Positions 36,161 to 44,513 of a stretch of 64,000 nucleotides of DNA are shown here, one piece after another; the first letter of the stretch is position 1, and the number at the start of each line of letters is the position of its first letter. A program made the translations under genes and the position numbers. The stretch comes from Lacinutrix venerupis (GTDB taxonomy: Bacteria; Bacteroidota; Bacteroidia; Flavobacteriales; Flavobacteriaceae): contig NZ_RCCH01000006.1 of assembly GCF_003663945.1 (NCBI RefSeq), positions 1-64,000 on the forward strand, written 5' to 3'. The notes beneath the pieces were generated by a model. The model made no database searches, was not told where the DNA came from, and worked only from the letters and a program-made list of their open reading frames with translations.

Positions 36161-36299
36161 GACACACAACGTGTTTGTGTATGATTTCGTTGCGTGTTTC
36201 AGCAACTAAATTAGCAAATACAAACCGAATAGAAAATCCGCGAGGATTTTCGTAAGTAGGCGAGTACTAGCAATGAATTATACACGGTGTTAGCCACAG
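36161..36299 (-). repeat. attC-like palindrome 1 (next to the attI-side cassette)
   Basis: 139 bp. On the minus strand it opens CTGTGGCTAAC and ends GTTGTGTGTC. The opening is the inverse complement of GTTAGCCACA at the attI-side border (36973-36982 on plus). The outer stem GTGTATnATT(T)CnTTGC, the arm GTTGC/GCAAC and GAAAATCC-GCGA-GGATTTTC are all present. Confidence 0.93.
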
Positions 36300-36307
36300 G
36301 TTTTTTT

Positions 36308-36802
36308 TCAGTCTGTGAGTATTAAATTCCTATATTTTGCCCAACCATAAATATACTCACGAATTTCTTGAACTCTGCTATTCAAATCTATTTTCCCATT
36401 TCTAATTCCAACAGTAGAATTCAGACCGATTAAATAATTAAAAATTCCAAGAGTATCAAATTGAGGTAATTCATTTTGGTCATCAAATCCTGGATTTAAC
36501 CATTGGGAATAAATTTGATAATTTCTTTCTGTAAAGTAGTCGATTGTTTGTGAAACATCTTTTCGGTATTGCATTGAGCAAAGTACGATAGCTGGGTTTT
36601 CGATTGTAATTAATTGTCCAACGTATGTTTCTCGTTCTTCCGGACTTCCACTAACTAAAAACACATTAACGTATTCCGTTTCTGTTAAATATAACTTTTT
36701 CAATCTCGTTCCAGTTTTCACAGTTCGACCGAATAATGAATTCCAAGTCGATGATTTTCCCGAGTTTCTCTTTCCGATTACAGAGACTAATAGCTTATTC
36801 AT
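36308..36802 (-). CDS. P-loop NTPase-like protein (cassette 1 cargo)
   Basis: 164 residues. The N-terminus LVSVIGKRNSGKSSTWNSLF contains a Walker A (GKRNSGKSS) as in small GTPase-like or kinase-like P-loop proteins. A possible Walker B-type strand is ENPAIVLCSMQYR, without the usual aspartate. No known subfamily is recognised. Its first eight bases overlap the end of the 48-residue gene upstream (36795-36941), which implies translational coupling and a two-gene cassette. It is first in line behind the predicted cassette promoter. Confidence 0.85.
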   Translation of the reverse strand: MNKLLVSVIGKRNSGKSSTWNSLFGRTVKTGTRLKKLYLTETEYVNVFLVSGSPEERETYVGQLITIENPAIVLCSMQYRKDVSQTIDYFTERNYQIYSQWLNPGFDDQNELPQFDTLGIFNYLIGLNSTVGIRNGKIDLNSRVQEIREYIYGWAKYRNLILTD

Positions 36803-36941
36803 ATTTCAAGTATTTTTTATAGTCAGATTCAGTTTTTATTCGCTGAAAAATATCAGAAATCTGACCGTCATTTAATCCTTTCATCGCAAGGTGTAAAGCT
36901 AATTCGCTCTTTTGGTTCTCCGTTAAAATATATTTATCCAT
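36795..36941 (-). CDS. Small protein upstream of the P-loop gene (cassette 1)
   Basis: 48 residues (MDKYILTENQKSELALHLAM to SDYKKYLKYE). Helical and charged, no signal peptide, no known family. Supported by its fit: ATG 32 bases inside the cassette border and a stop overlapping the next gene's ATG by eight bases. The pair may act together, for example as regulator and effector, but nothing in the sequence proves it. Confidence 0.7.
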   Translation of the reverse strand: MDKYILTENQKSELALHLAMKGLNDGQISDIFQRIKTESDYKKYLKYE

Positions 36942-36970
36942 TTTTATTTTCTTGACGAGTGTTTTTTTAA

Positions 36971-37050
36971 CTTGTGGCTAACGTGTTTATATACCAAACA
37001 TAATCATTTTGTACTGTTTAACAAACTAATTTGTAAGAATATACCAACTT
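36971..37050 (-). other. attI-like recombination region
   Basis: The border GTTAGCCACA (minus strand, 36982-36973) lies about 100 bases from the recombinase start. Next to it, AAACACGTT is shared with the end of palindrome 1. Two direct repeats ATATACCA occur at 36989-36996 and 37039-37046, fifty bases apart, which could be recombinase-binding repeats like the DR sites of attI1. No full palindrome is present here, unlike the array sites, as expected for an attI. Confidence 0.7.
36995..37025 (-). promoter_or_regulatory. Predicted cassette promoter (Pc-like)
   Basis: On the minus strand TTTG (37025-37022), a spacer of 19 bases and TATGTTTG (37002-36995) give a full match to the Bacteroidota promoter TTTG-N19-TAnnTTTG. 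It points out of the attI-like region into cassette 1, the position that Pc has in classical integrons. Confidence 0.75.
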
Positions 37051-37078
37051 TTATTAAAGTTTGTATATATTTGATTTT

Positions 37079-37918
37079 ATGTCGGATATCGCAACTTTTT
37101 TAGATTTTAAAAAACTTTTAGAAATTAAAAGATATAGCGATAATAGTATTAATACTTATTTAGGTTTAATTAAATCTTTTCATAAGTATGTTGGCTTTGA
37201 AATCGATTTAAATACAATTGAAAATAAAGTGTTACTAGCATTAATTATTCAAATTGTAAAGGAAAAGGAATTAGCGTATACTACGCATAAACAACTCTGC
37301 GCTGCTTTAAAATTATTTTATAAAGAAATGTATAATCGAGAAATCGATTTTTTGCCAGTTTACCCTACAAGAAGACCTAGTCCTTTGCCCAATATTATTT
37401 CTACAAAAGAGGTTAAGGCAATTTTAGAAAGCCATAATAATTTAAAGCATAGAGCTATGCTTACGGTAATTTATGCTTTGGGATTAAGAAGTGGAGAATT
37501 AATTAATATGAGGATTGAAGATATTAATGGTGATAGAAATCAAGTCTTAATTAGATCTGGTAAAGGAAATAAAGATAGAGTTTTACCTTTGCCGGATTCT
37601 TTAAAAACTCTTTTAAGGAGTTATTATGCTCAGTATAAGCCTAAAACTTATTTGTTTTGTGGTAGAAATGGCGAAAAATATGCTCCAGAAAGTTTGCGTA
37701 AAGTTTTTAAATTGGCATTGCGTAAAGCTAATATTAATAAGAAAATTACATTGCATAGTTTAAGGCATGCTTACGCAACACATTTAATGGATAAAGGTAC
37801 AGATGTTAGAATTATAAAAGAATTATTAGGACATAGTTCTATTAAAACTACTCTTATTTATACTCATGTAACACAAAAAACGTTACAAAATATACCAAGT
37901 CCTTTAGATTTTCTATAA
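37079..37918 (+). CDS. Tyrosine recombinase of the integron-like element
   Basis: 279 residues from the ATG at 37079. An N-terminal SAM-like core-binding domain (residues 5-95) precedes the catalytic domain, with R137 (ALGLRSGEL), K162 (SGKGNKDRV), H226-R229 (HSLRHAYATH), H252 (LLGHSS) and Y261 (LIYTHV): all catalytic residues are present. It ends NIPSPLDFL, reminiscent of the RSPLD tail of IntI. The roughly 30-residue extra segment of IntI between the lysine strand and the HxxR helix is absent, so it is nearer XerC/D in build. It is divergent from the cassette array. A -7-like TATATTTG lies at 37066-37073. Confidence 0.93.
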   Translation: MSDIATFLDFKKLLEIKRYSDNSINTYLGLIKSFHKYVGFEIDLNTIENKVLLALIIQIVKEKELAYTTHKQLCAALKLFYKEMYNREIDFLPVYPTRRPSPLPNIISTKEVKAILESHNNLKHRAMLTVIYALGLRSGELINMRIEDINGDRNQVLIRSGKGNKDRVLPLPDSLKTLLRSYYAQYKPKTYLFCGRNGEKYAPESLRKVFKLALRKANINKKITLHSLRHAYATHLMDKGTDVRIIKELLGHSSIKTTLIYTHVTQKTLQNIPSPLDFL

Positions 37919-37930
37919 TTTATTAATATT

Positions 37931-38635
37931 TTATAAATTCTCTTCTTCTTTTATTTTGTTAATAAAACCTTGTAATTCTTTGCCGTAATGAGAGGTTTTA
38001 ATAGTTGGAGTTAATGTGTCGTTTATCATATTTAAATACTTAATATTTGCATTATATAGTTCTGATAAAGCTAAGTAAGGAGCAACTTCGCTATCTCTAT
38101 TATTAATGGCAAAATTTACAGTATATAAATATTTACGCTTCTCAAGATTTTTATAAGTTTTTTCGGTGCTATTAATTAATACGGTATCATTAGCTTTTAT
38201 AGCATCAAAATTTTCTTTAATTAGTTCTAAATTTTTGTTATTAAATTTTGAAGCTACACTAATATATTCTTCTAAGATTTTTTGTTGCTTAGATCCTTTA
38301 ATCTTGGCATCATAATTAAATCGTTTTAAGGAAGTATTAATTTCTGTGATACCTTTATCGGCAAAAAATGTAATTCTATTATCTTCATTATTGTATTTAT
38401 CAAGATACAAATAGAAAATTTCTGGAGTATCAATTTTACTTTGTAGCTCAAAATTTGAGTTTCCGTTAATTACCATTGAGTCAATAGTTACTATGGTAGT
38501 GTCTTTGGCTTTTTTTAAATAAACGGTTCCTTTTTTTAATCCTTTAATATTTCCTTTTACAATAAGTGAATCTGAAGTTTTATCTCCACAAGAAAATAAA
38601 AGACATAATCCTAATAGAATAAATAATTTTTGCAT
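37931..38635 (-). CDS. DUF4369 domain lipoprotein
   Basis: 234 residues. A lipobox (LCLLFSCGD, cysteine near 16) anchors it. The N-terminal DUF4369 domain has VKGNIKGLKKGTVYLKKAKD and the ITFFADKGITEINTSL strand. In longer relatives this domain precedes a thioredoxin-like AhpC/TlpA domain; here that domain is missing and the C-terminus is helical (residues 120-230). Function unknown. It converges with the recombinase gene, the stops 12 bases apart, and marks the return to ordinary chromosome. Confidence 0.88.
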   Translation of the reverse strand: MQKLFILLGLCLLFSCGDKTSDSLIVKGNIKGLKKGTVYLKKAKDTTIVTIDSMVINGNSNFELQSKIDTPEIFYLYLDKYNNEDNRITFFADKGITEINTSLKRFNYDAKIKGSKQQKILEEYISVASKFNNKNLELIKENFDAIKANDTVLINSTEKTYKNLEKRKYLYTVNFAINNRDSEVAPYLALSELYNANIKYLNMINDTLTPTIKTSHYGKELQGFINKIKEEENL

Positions 38636-38688
38636 GTTTAATTTTAAAATTTTAAGAGCGCAAATATGATATAAAAATTAATTAAATG

Positions 38689-39954
38689 CTAACCAACGGC
38701 TGCTATTCTCATTAATTCGGCACAAAGTATTGCTCCATATGTTCCAACAACGTAACCAAAGACAGCTAAAAGAGCTCCTACAGTGGCTAATGATGGATGA
38801 AAAGCTGCCGCAACAATTGGAGCAGAGGCTGCACCACCAACATTGGCTTGACTTCCTACTGCTAAAAAGAAATATGGTGCTTTAATTAATTTTGCAACTA
38901 ATATTAACAATCCTGCGTGTATAGCCATCCAAACTAAACCAATCATAATTAAGCCTGGTTGATCAAGAATTCCTCCTAAATCCATTTTCATACCTATAGT
39001 AGCTACTAAAATATATATAAATACACTACCTATTTTACTTGCTCCTGCACCTTCGTAAGTTTTTGCTTTTGTAAAAGATAGTAGTACGCCTATTAATGTT
39101 GAAATAGAGATTAACCAAAAGAAACCACTACCGAAAGAGGATAGTGCACTTTTGGGATCGCTTACGGCTTCAAAATTATTTTTTAAAAATGTAGTTATAA
39201 TTTCAGAACCTAAATGTGCAATACCTACGGCTGTAAAAGCTATCATAAGTATAACCATATAATCGTTTAAAGATGGATTTCTTACTGTTTTTTCAGCAAA
39301 ATTTTCCATCTTTTTTTGTAGTGCATCAATTGCTGTATTATCTGCTTTTAACCATTTGTCAATTTTAGTTCTTTTACCAATTCCTAATAATAAAATTGCC
39401 ATCCAAACATTGGCTACAAAAATATCTACAATTACCATGTTTCCATATCTTTCTGGATTGTATTGGTATATTTCTAACATGGCCGCTTGGTTTGCTCCGC
39501 CACCAATCCAGCTTCCAGCTAGTGTAGATAATCCTCTCCAAACAGCATTAAAATCTGCTCCGCCAACTGTTTCTGGAGAAAATACAGATATTAATAAAAT
39601 TGCTAATGGACCTCCAATTACAATACCTATTGTACCTGTTAGAAACATAATTAATGCTTTAGGTCCTAAATTAAATACAGCTTTTAAATCTATGCTTAAT
39701 GTAAATAATACTAATGAAGCTGGTAAAAAATAACGGCTAGCTACAAAATAAGCTTGAGATGTTTTTGGGTCTACCCAACCAAACAGGCTAAATAACGATG
39801 GAATAAAATAGCACATTAATAATGCTGGTACAAACTTGTAAAATGTTTTCCAAAAGCCTGTTTTAATATTTTCTGTATAAAACACAAAGCCTAAGGCTAG
39901 AAATAGTAAGCCAAAAACAATGGCATCGTTATTAAACGGAAGAGTAATGTCCAT
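38689..39954 (-). CDS. DUF819 family membrane protein
   Basis: 421 residues with about eleven membrane spans. DUF819 marks include GLSTLAGSWIGGGANQAAML near residue 145 and the C-terminal SQANVGGAASAPIVAAAFHP, small-residue-rich half-helices like those in glutamate:Na+ symporter-type carriers. Substrate unknown. Single gene, with 53 bases to the lipoprotein gene downstream on the same strand. Confidence 0.9.
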   Translation of the reverse strand: MDITLPFNNDAIVFGLLFLALGFVFYTENIKTGFWKTFYKFVPALLMCYFIPSLFSLFGWVDPKTSQAYFVASRYFLPASLVLFTLSIDLKAVFNLGPKALIMFLTGTIGIVIGGPLAILLISVFSPETVGGADFNAVWRGLSTLAGSWIGGGANQAAMLEIYQYNPERYGNMVIVDIFVANVWMAILLLGIGKRTKIDKWLKADNTAIDALQKKMENFAEKTVRNPSLNDYMVILMIAFTAVGIAHLGSEIITTFLKNNFEAVSDPKSALSSFGSGFFWLISISTLIGVLLSFTKAKTYEGAGASKIGSVFIYILVATIGMKMDLGGILDQPGLIMIGLVWMAIHAGLLILVAKLIKAPYFFLAVGSQANVGGAASAPIVAAAFHPSLATVGALLAVFGYVVGTYGAILCAELMRIAAVG

Positions 39955-40130
39955 ATTTTTTTAATTAGTTGCTGCAAAATACCAAATTAAAATAGGATAA
40001 AAAAAAGTAAGAAATAAAGTTTGGCATACAATTTGAAATACTTATTTCGAGATTTCTTACATAGACTATTTTAAAGTGTGGTTACTTTAAATTAAGAGTA
40101 AGTAATTATCATATTTTTGGTTGGTTAGTA

Positions 40131-40162
40131 TGAAAAAGCGTCTTTTTTTAAGACGCTTTTTC
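40131..40162. terminator. Bidirectional terminator
   Basis: GAAAAAGCGTCTT pairs with AAGACGCTTTTTC over a short T/A loop. A-run on the left and T-run on the right make it usable on both strands; it lies 69 bases after the DUF2141 gene's stop on the minus strand. The remainder of 39955-40231 shows no other feature. Confidence 0.85.
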
Positions 40163-40231
40163 TAATTGTATTTAAACATAGAATCAAAATTATGTTGTTC
40201 TATCTTTGTTTTTATAAGCTATAAAGATTAA

Positions 40232-40651
40232 TTAAAATGTAATTCTCATTTCTAAATCTTTATTTTCTACCTTAAACTTAGCATCATTAAATTGTGGAGG
40301 ACCGTAATTAATTGGGTTGTTAGACATGCCGTAATCTTCAAGTGGCATTCTGTTTGTACTAAAATCCATTTTTTTATTATCGTTCTCATCGTGCATTGCC
40401 ATAATAGCATACGTTCCTGGTGATACATTTTTAAATGTTACTATAATCTTACCATTTTCGATATTTGATTCTATATTTTGAATACCTTCTGTAACCATAA
40501 AAGTATTCTCATTGTGTAATGTTAATATTGCTTTTCCTTTATCACTTTTAATATTAGAAATTGTAACAGTAATGTTTTGTGTATTTTTATCTTGTGAAAA
40601 AGAAAATACAAAAGAAAAAATAAAAGTAAATGTTAAGATAATTGATTTCAT
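40232..40651 (-). CDS. DUF2141 domain protein, exported
   Basis: 139 residues with a signal peptide (MKSIILTFTFIFSFVFSFSQ). The mature part is one DUF2141 domain: ITVTISNIKSDKGKAILTLH, then VSPGTYAIMAMHDENDNKKM and the MGMP-like PLEDYGMSNNP. Such small periplasmic or outer-membrane proteins have no proven function. It is followed by the terminator at 40131-40162 and appears to be its own transcript. Confidence 0.92.
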   Translation of the reverse strand: MKSIILTFTFIFSFVFSFSQDKNTQNITVTISNIKSDKGKAILTLHNENTFMVTEGIQNIESNIENGKIIVTFKNVSPGTYAIMAMHDENDNKKMDFSTNRMPLEDYGMSNNPINYGPPQFNDAKFKVENKDLEMRITF

Positions 40652-40751
40652 AATTAAAGAGTTTTAATGTTATTGATTAATCAAATATCATTTTTAAATA
40701 GCTTACACTAAAAAATAATAAACCGAACTGTAGTTTTTAAGAGACCAAGTG

Positions 40752-42071
40752 TTAATTAACAATAAATATTTCTATACGTCTATTTTTTAATCTTCCGTCT
40801 TTAGTATTATTATCTGCTATAGGTTTGTTTTCACCGTAACCTTGAGAGGTAATAATTTTTGAATTTACACCTTTAGAAATTAAATATTTTCTTGCTTCGC
40901 TAGCTCTTTTCTCTGAAAGTAGCATATTATTTTCATTATTTCCAACACTATCAGTATGTCCGGCAATATGAAATTTCATATTTGGTTGAGAGATTATAAT
41001 ATCTGCAATTTTATCTAAATTAGTTTTAGCGTCATTAGTTAAAATAGTATTACCATTTTCAAACTTAATGTTTTTTGCAAAAGTTTCTAATTGACTAATA
41101 ACTTGTGCTTTAATTTTATTGTTACGGTCTATAATTTTTTGACGTTCTGCTGTTTTTTGTTGTTGTATTTGTTGCGGTGTTGGGCAACCACCATTTTGAG
41201 GCGGTCCAGGTTGTTGTGGACATTTGTCTATTCTGTCAATTACTCCATCTTTATCGGTGTCAAAAACTGGGCAACCATCGTCTTCAATTTCACCTTTAAC
41301 TTTAGGACATTTGTCGTACTTATCTGGTGTACCATCTCCATCATTATCTGGACAACCACGCATTGTAGAAGGTCCATAATCATTAGGACACAAATCTTCT
41401 GTGTCTATTACACCATCTTTATCTGTATCTGGACATCCATTTGTTTCAAAGGTTCCAAATAATTCTGGACATGCATCTTCATCATCATTTATGCCATCTT
41501 TATCTTTATCTTTTCCACCATAACGAAATACAATACCGGCAGAGTGTTGCCAATGTTTTAAGCCGTAATCTTCAAAAGCATGTTTGTATGTTGATTGAAT
41601 AGTAAATCCAAAGGAGTTACCTACCCAAATATTTGTGCCAATTCCACCGTTTACTGTTCCTGCTCCAATAGTGTCTAACCAGGTATAACCACCACCAATT
41701 GTAATGTAAGGATCTAATATTTTTAGTCCATTTGTAAATTGATATTTAAACATCCCATCTAAAGAAATATATGGGAATTCTAAATTTGCAGTTTCTTCTG
41801 TTGGAAAGTTTTCTTCTAAGCTATTTAACGAAGCAACAGCTTCAAAAGTTACTCGATGTTTAATTAATCGGCCTGCAGATAGTCTAAATCCTGCAGCATT
41901 TAAATTCCAAGTTTTAAAACGTGCTAAACCAGCTTCTTGTTCGCGTAAAGGATTGTTAATTGCATTGGCTCCAAAGCTTGTTATCCATGGATTATTTATG
42001 GTTTGTGCATTAGTAAATTGAATACTTAGAATAAAAGCTATTGTTAGAAAAAAAAAGCTAAACGGTTTCAT
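40752..42071 (-). CDS. OmpA-family protein with TSP3 repeats
   Basis: 439 residues. Signal peptide (ending FTNAQ), an N-terminal eight-strand barrel-like region to about residue 180, then several calcium-binding thrombospondin type 3 repeats (DKDKDGINDDEDACPE, DTDKDGVIDTEDLCPN, DNDGDGTPDKYDKCPK, DTDKDGVIDRIDKCPQ). A short coiled segment leads to the OmpA C-terminal domain with HIAGHTDSVGNNENN and NRRIEIFIV, which binds peptidoglycan. It ties the outer membrane to the wall. Single gene on the minus strand. Confidence 0.95.
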   Translation of the reverse strand: MKPFSFFFLTIAFILSIQFTNAQTINNPWITSFGANAINNPLREQEAGLARFKTWNLNAAGFRLSAGRLIKHRVTFEAVASLNSLEENFPTEETANLEFPYISLDGMFKYQFTNGLKILDPYITIGGGYTWLDTIGAGTVNGGIGTNIWVGNSFGFTIQSTYKHAFEDYGLKHWQHSAGIVFRYGGKDKDKDGINDDEDACPELFGTFETNGCPDTDKDGVIDTEDLCPNDYGPSTMRGCPDNDGDGTPDKYDKCPKVKGEIEDDGCPVFDTDKDGVIDRIDKCPQQPGPPQNGGCPTPQQIQQQKTAERQKIIDRNNKIKAQVISQLETFAKNIKFENGNTILTNDAKTNLDKIADIIISQPNMKFHIAGHTDSVGNNENNMLLSEKRASEARKYLISKGVNSKIITSQGYGENKPIADNNTKDGRLKNRRIEIFIVN

Positions 42072-42193
42072 TGGGTTTTATTTGAATTAATTAATAGCAA
42101 TAGCAAGATATACTAAAAATTATAATTTTAAAAAATAAATGAAACTTTAGCGATTAAAACGCTTAAACTAAGGATAAAGAACAATTTTTTAAA

Positions 42194-43525
42194 TTAAAGT
42201 AAACCTCTGGCTTTAATTTCTAAATACTTATTAATAGTGTTTACTGTTAATTTTTCTGGAGCAGTTAAAATGGTTTGAATTCCATATTTTTGAAGTTCTT
42301 TTACCATTAAACGTTTTTCGAAAGAGAATTTCTCGGCTATAGTTTTGTGGTAAATAGCTTGCAAGTTTTCTGCATCTTCGGCGATAAGTGCATCTAGCTC
42401 TGTGTTTTCAAAAAGAATAACAACTAATAAATGTTTTTTTGAAATGGCTTGTAAATATGGTAATTGTCTTTTTAAAGCGCTAATGTGTTCAAAATTAGTA
42501 TATAGCATAAGTAAACTTCTATGCGTAACTTTTCGTTTTAATTGTGCGTATAAAAGACCATAATCGCTATCTGTAAATTTGGTATCGATATTATATAAGC
42601 GTTCTAAAATAGTATTTAAATAGGTTAGTTTTTGAATAGCTGGTAAAAATGAATTTACTGTTTTCGAAAACGTAAGCATACCAACTTTATCGTGTTTTTT
42701 TAATGCTACATTACTAAAAGCTAAAGTAGAATTTATAGCGTAATCAAGTAGTTTTAAACCATTAAATGGCATTTTCATTACGCGTCCTGTATCTATTATA
42801 GAGTAGATGGGTTGCGATTTTTCATCCTGATATTGGTTTACCATTAACTTGCCTGTTTTGGCTGTGGCTTTCCAATTAACGGTCCTAAAATCATCACCTT
42901 GAACATAATCTTTTATTTGTTCGAATTCTGAAGTATTACCAATACGGCGAATTTTCTTTAAGCCAAATTCTGTTAAATTATTGCTCATAGCAAGAAAATC
43001 GTATTTCTGCATTTGAATAAAAGACGGATAAACGGCTACCATTTGCTCGTTTTGAAACTTAAATTTTCGTTTTACAATTTTTAAAGAAGAAGAGCAAAAA
43101 ATATTTAAATAGCCAAAATAATATTCGCCACGCTCTACAGGCCTAACACTATATGTAAAATCATGTACCTCGTTTGGATTTAGTGTGGTTACATAATAAA
43201 AATCTCTTTTTTGAAATTGTATAGGTAACTCGTCTATAATAGAGATTTCTGCTTTAAATGGATATTTGTTGGTTATTGTAATGGGTACCGGATTTTCATC
43301 GCTATTCGAAAACTTTTCTGGTAATAATCGTCTAGCAGAAATAGGATCTTTAATACGATAGAGCAGAAGTAAATCCATTAAAAATAGCACTATAATTACA
43401 GTTGTAATTATCCAAGCTATTGGATATAGCATAGGTATCCAATACGATAATAAAAAACATACAGCAGCACTTGCCAAATAGACAAAGAAACCATTATGTA
43501 AATATAGAGATTTAATAAATTTCAT
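42194..43525 (-). CDS. DUF58 domain protein
   Basis: 443 residues. Two N-terminal membrane spans (residues 13-31 and 34-52) precede a beta-rich part and the DUF58 domain, marked by FEQIKDYVQGDDFRTVNWKA and the following KTGKLMVNQYQDE, with a VWA-like fold after it (IYSIIDTGRVM). It is four bases after the MoxR gene, its standard partner. The cluster probably assembles or chaperones a membrane complex, but its role in Bacteroidota is not settled. Confidence 0.93.
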   Translation of the reverse strand: MKFIKSLYLHNGFFVYLASAAVCFLLSYWIPMLYPIAWIITTVIIVLFLMDLLLLYRIKDPISARRLLPEKFSNSDENPVPITITNKYPFKAEISIIDELPIQFQKRDFYYVTTLNPNEVHDFTYSVRPVERGEYYFGYLNIFCSSSLKIVKRKFKFQNEQMVAVYPSFIQMQKYDFLAMSNNLTEFGLKKIRRIGNTSEFEQIKDYVQGDDFRTVNWKATAKTGKLMVNQYQDEKSQPIYSIIDTGRVMKMPFNGLKLLDYAINSTLAFSNVALKKHDKVGMLTFSKTVNSFLPAIQKLTYLNTILERLYNIDTKFTDSDYGLLYAQLKRKVTHRSLLMLYTNFEHISALKRQLPYLQAISKKHLLVVILFENTELDALIAEDAENLQAIYHKTIAEKFSFEKRLMVKELQKYGIQTILTAPEKLTVNTINKYLEIKARGLL

Positions 43526-43529
43526 GTGG

Positions 43530-44513
43530 TTATCTAGGCACTTCTACAGATTGTACAATCATATCGATAACATTTTCTGTACTCATACCTTCCATTTCGC
43601 GTTCTGGAGTTAAAATAATTCTATGGTTTAATACTGGTTTTAGAGATTTTTTTACGTCTTCGGGTGTTACAAAATCACGACCATTAATTGCTGCAAAAGC
43701 TTTTACTGTATTTAATATAGAAATTGAAGCTCTTGGAGAACCACCTAAATATAAGTGTGGATGATTTCTAGTTTTAGAAACCAATTCGGCTATGTATTTT
43801 ATTATTTTTTCTTCAACTACAATAGATTGAATTTTTGTTTTATATGCTGCTAATTCTTGAGCGTTTAAAATAGGTTTTATTAATGTTTGAGGTTTTTCGC
43901 CTTTACGGTCATGATGTGTTTGTATAATTTTAATTTCGTCTTCTAACGTAGGATAGTCTACTTTAATTTTAAAAATAAAGCGGTCTAATTGTGCTTCGGG
44001 TAAAGCATAAGTACCTTCTTGCTCTATTGGATTTTGTGTAGCTAATACCATAAATGGAGCTTCGAAAGAATAGGTTGTACCATCTACGGTGGCTTGTCTT
44101 TCTTCCATAGTTTCAAATAAAGCGGCCTGCGTTTTTGCAGGAGCACGGTTTATTTCGTCTATTAAAACAATATTAGAAAAAATAGGACCTTTATGAAATT
44201 CGAAATCTGAAGTTTTCATGTTTAAAACCGAAGTTCCTAATACATCACTAGGCATTAAATCTGGTGTAAATTGTATACGGCTAAAATCGGTTTTTAACAC
44301 TTTAGAAAACAGCTTTGCTGTAACAGTTTTTGCTATACCTGGTACACCTTCAATAAGAACGTGACCATCTGCTAAAAGTGCTACAATTAATAATTCTATA
44401 AATTCTTGTTGCCCAACAATAACTTTGCCTAGCTCTAGTTTAATGGCTTCTACTGCATTTTTTAAATCTTCTAAAGGAATTCTGTTATTAAATTCTAAAT
44501 CTTGGTTGTCCAT
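43530..44513 (-). CDS. MoxR-type AAA+ ATPase
   Basis: 327 residues. Walker A is in GVPGIAKTVTAKL (residues about 60-72), Walker B is IVLIDEINRAPAKTQ near 118, sensor 1 lies in MVLATQNPIEQEGTYALPEA, and the sensor 2 arginine in GGSPRASISIL. MoxR ATPases act as chaperones that help load cofactors or assemble complexes, usually with VWA or DUF58 partners. Its start overlaps the end of the DUF4350 gene by 19 bases, so the cluster is one transcript. Confidence 0.95.
   Translation of the reverse strand: MDNQDLEFNNRIPLEDLKNAVEAIKLELGKVIVGQQEFIELLIVALLADGHVLIEGVPGIAKTVTAKLFSKVLKTDFSRIQFTPDLMPSDVLGTSVLNMKTSDFEFHKGPIFSNIVLIDEINRAPAKTQAALFETMEERQATVDGTTYSFEAPFMVLATQNPIEQEGTYALPEAQLDRFIFKIKVDYPTLEDEIKIIQTHHDRKGEKPQTLIKPILNAQELAAYKTKIQSIVVEEKIIKYIAELVSKTRNHPHLYLGGSPRASISILNTVKAFAAINGRDFVTPEDVKKSLKPVLNHRIILTPEREMEGMSTENVIDMIVQSVEVPR

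Noticed and set aside
33611-36299. The four large repeats as a CRISPR array or insertion-sequence ends
   Set aside because: Units are 133-141 bp, palindromic and 620-1170 bp apart with full genes between them. There is no transposase and no short regular spacer, and the private border pairing does not fit either explanation.
37079-37918. Calling the recombinase a classical integron integrase IntI
   Set aside because: The IntI-specific extra segment is missing and the core site differs from GTTRRRY; only the overall layout is integron-like.
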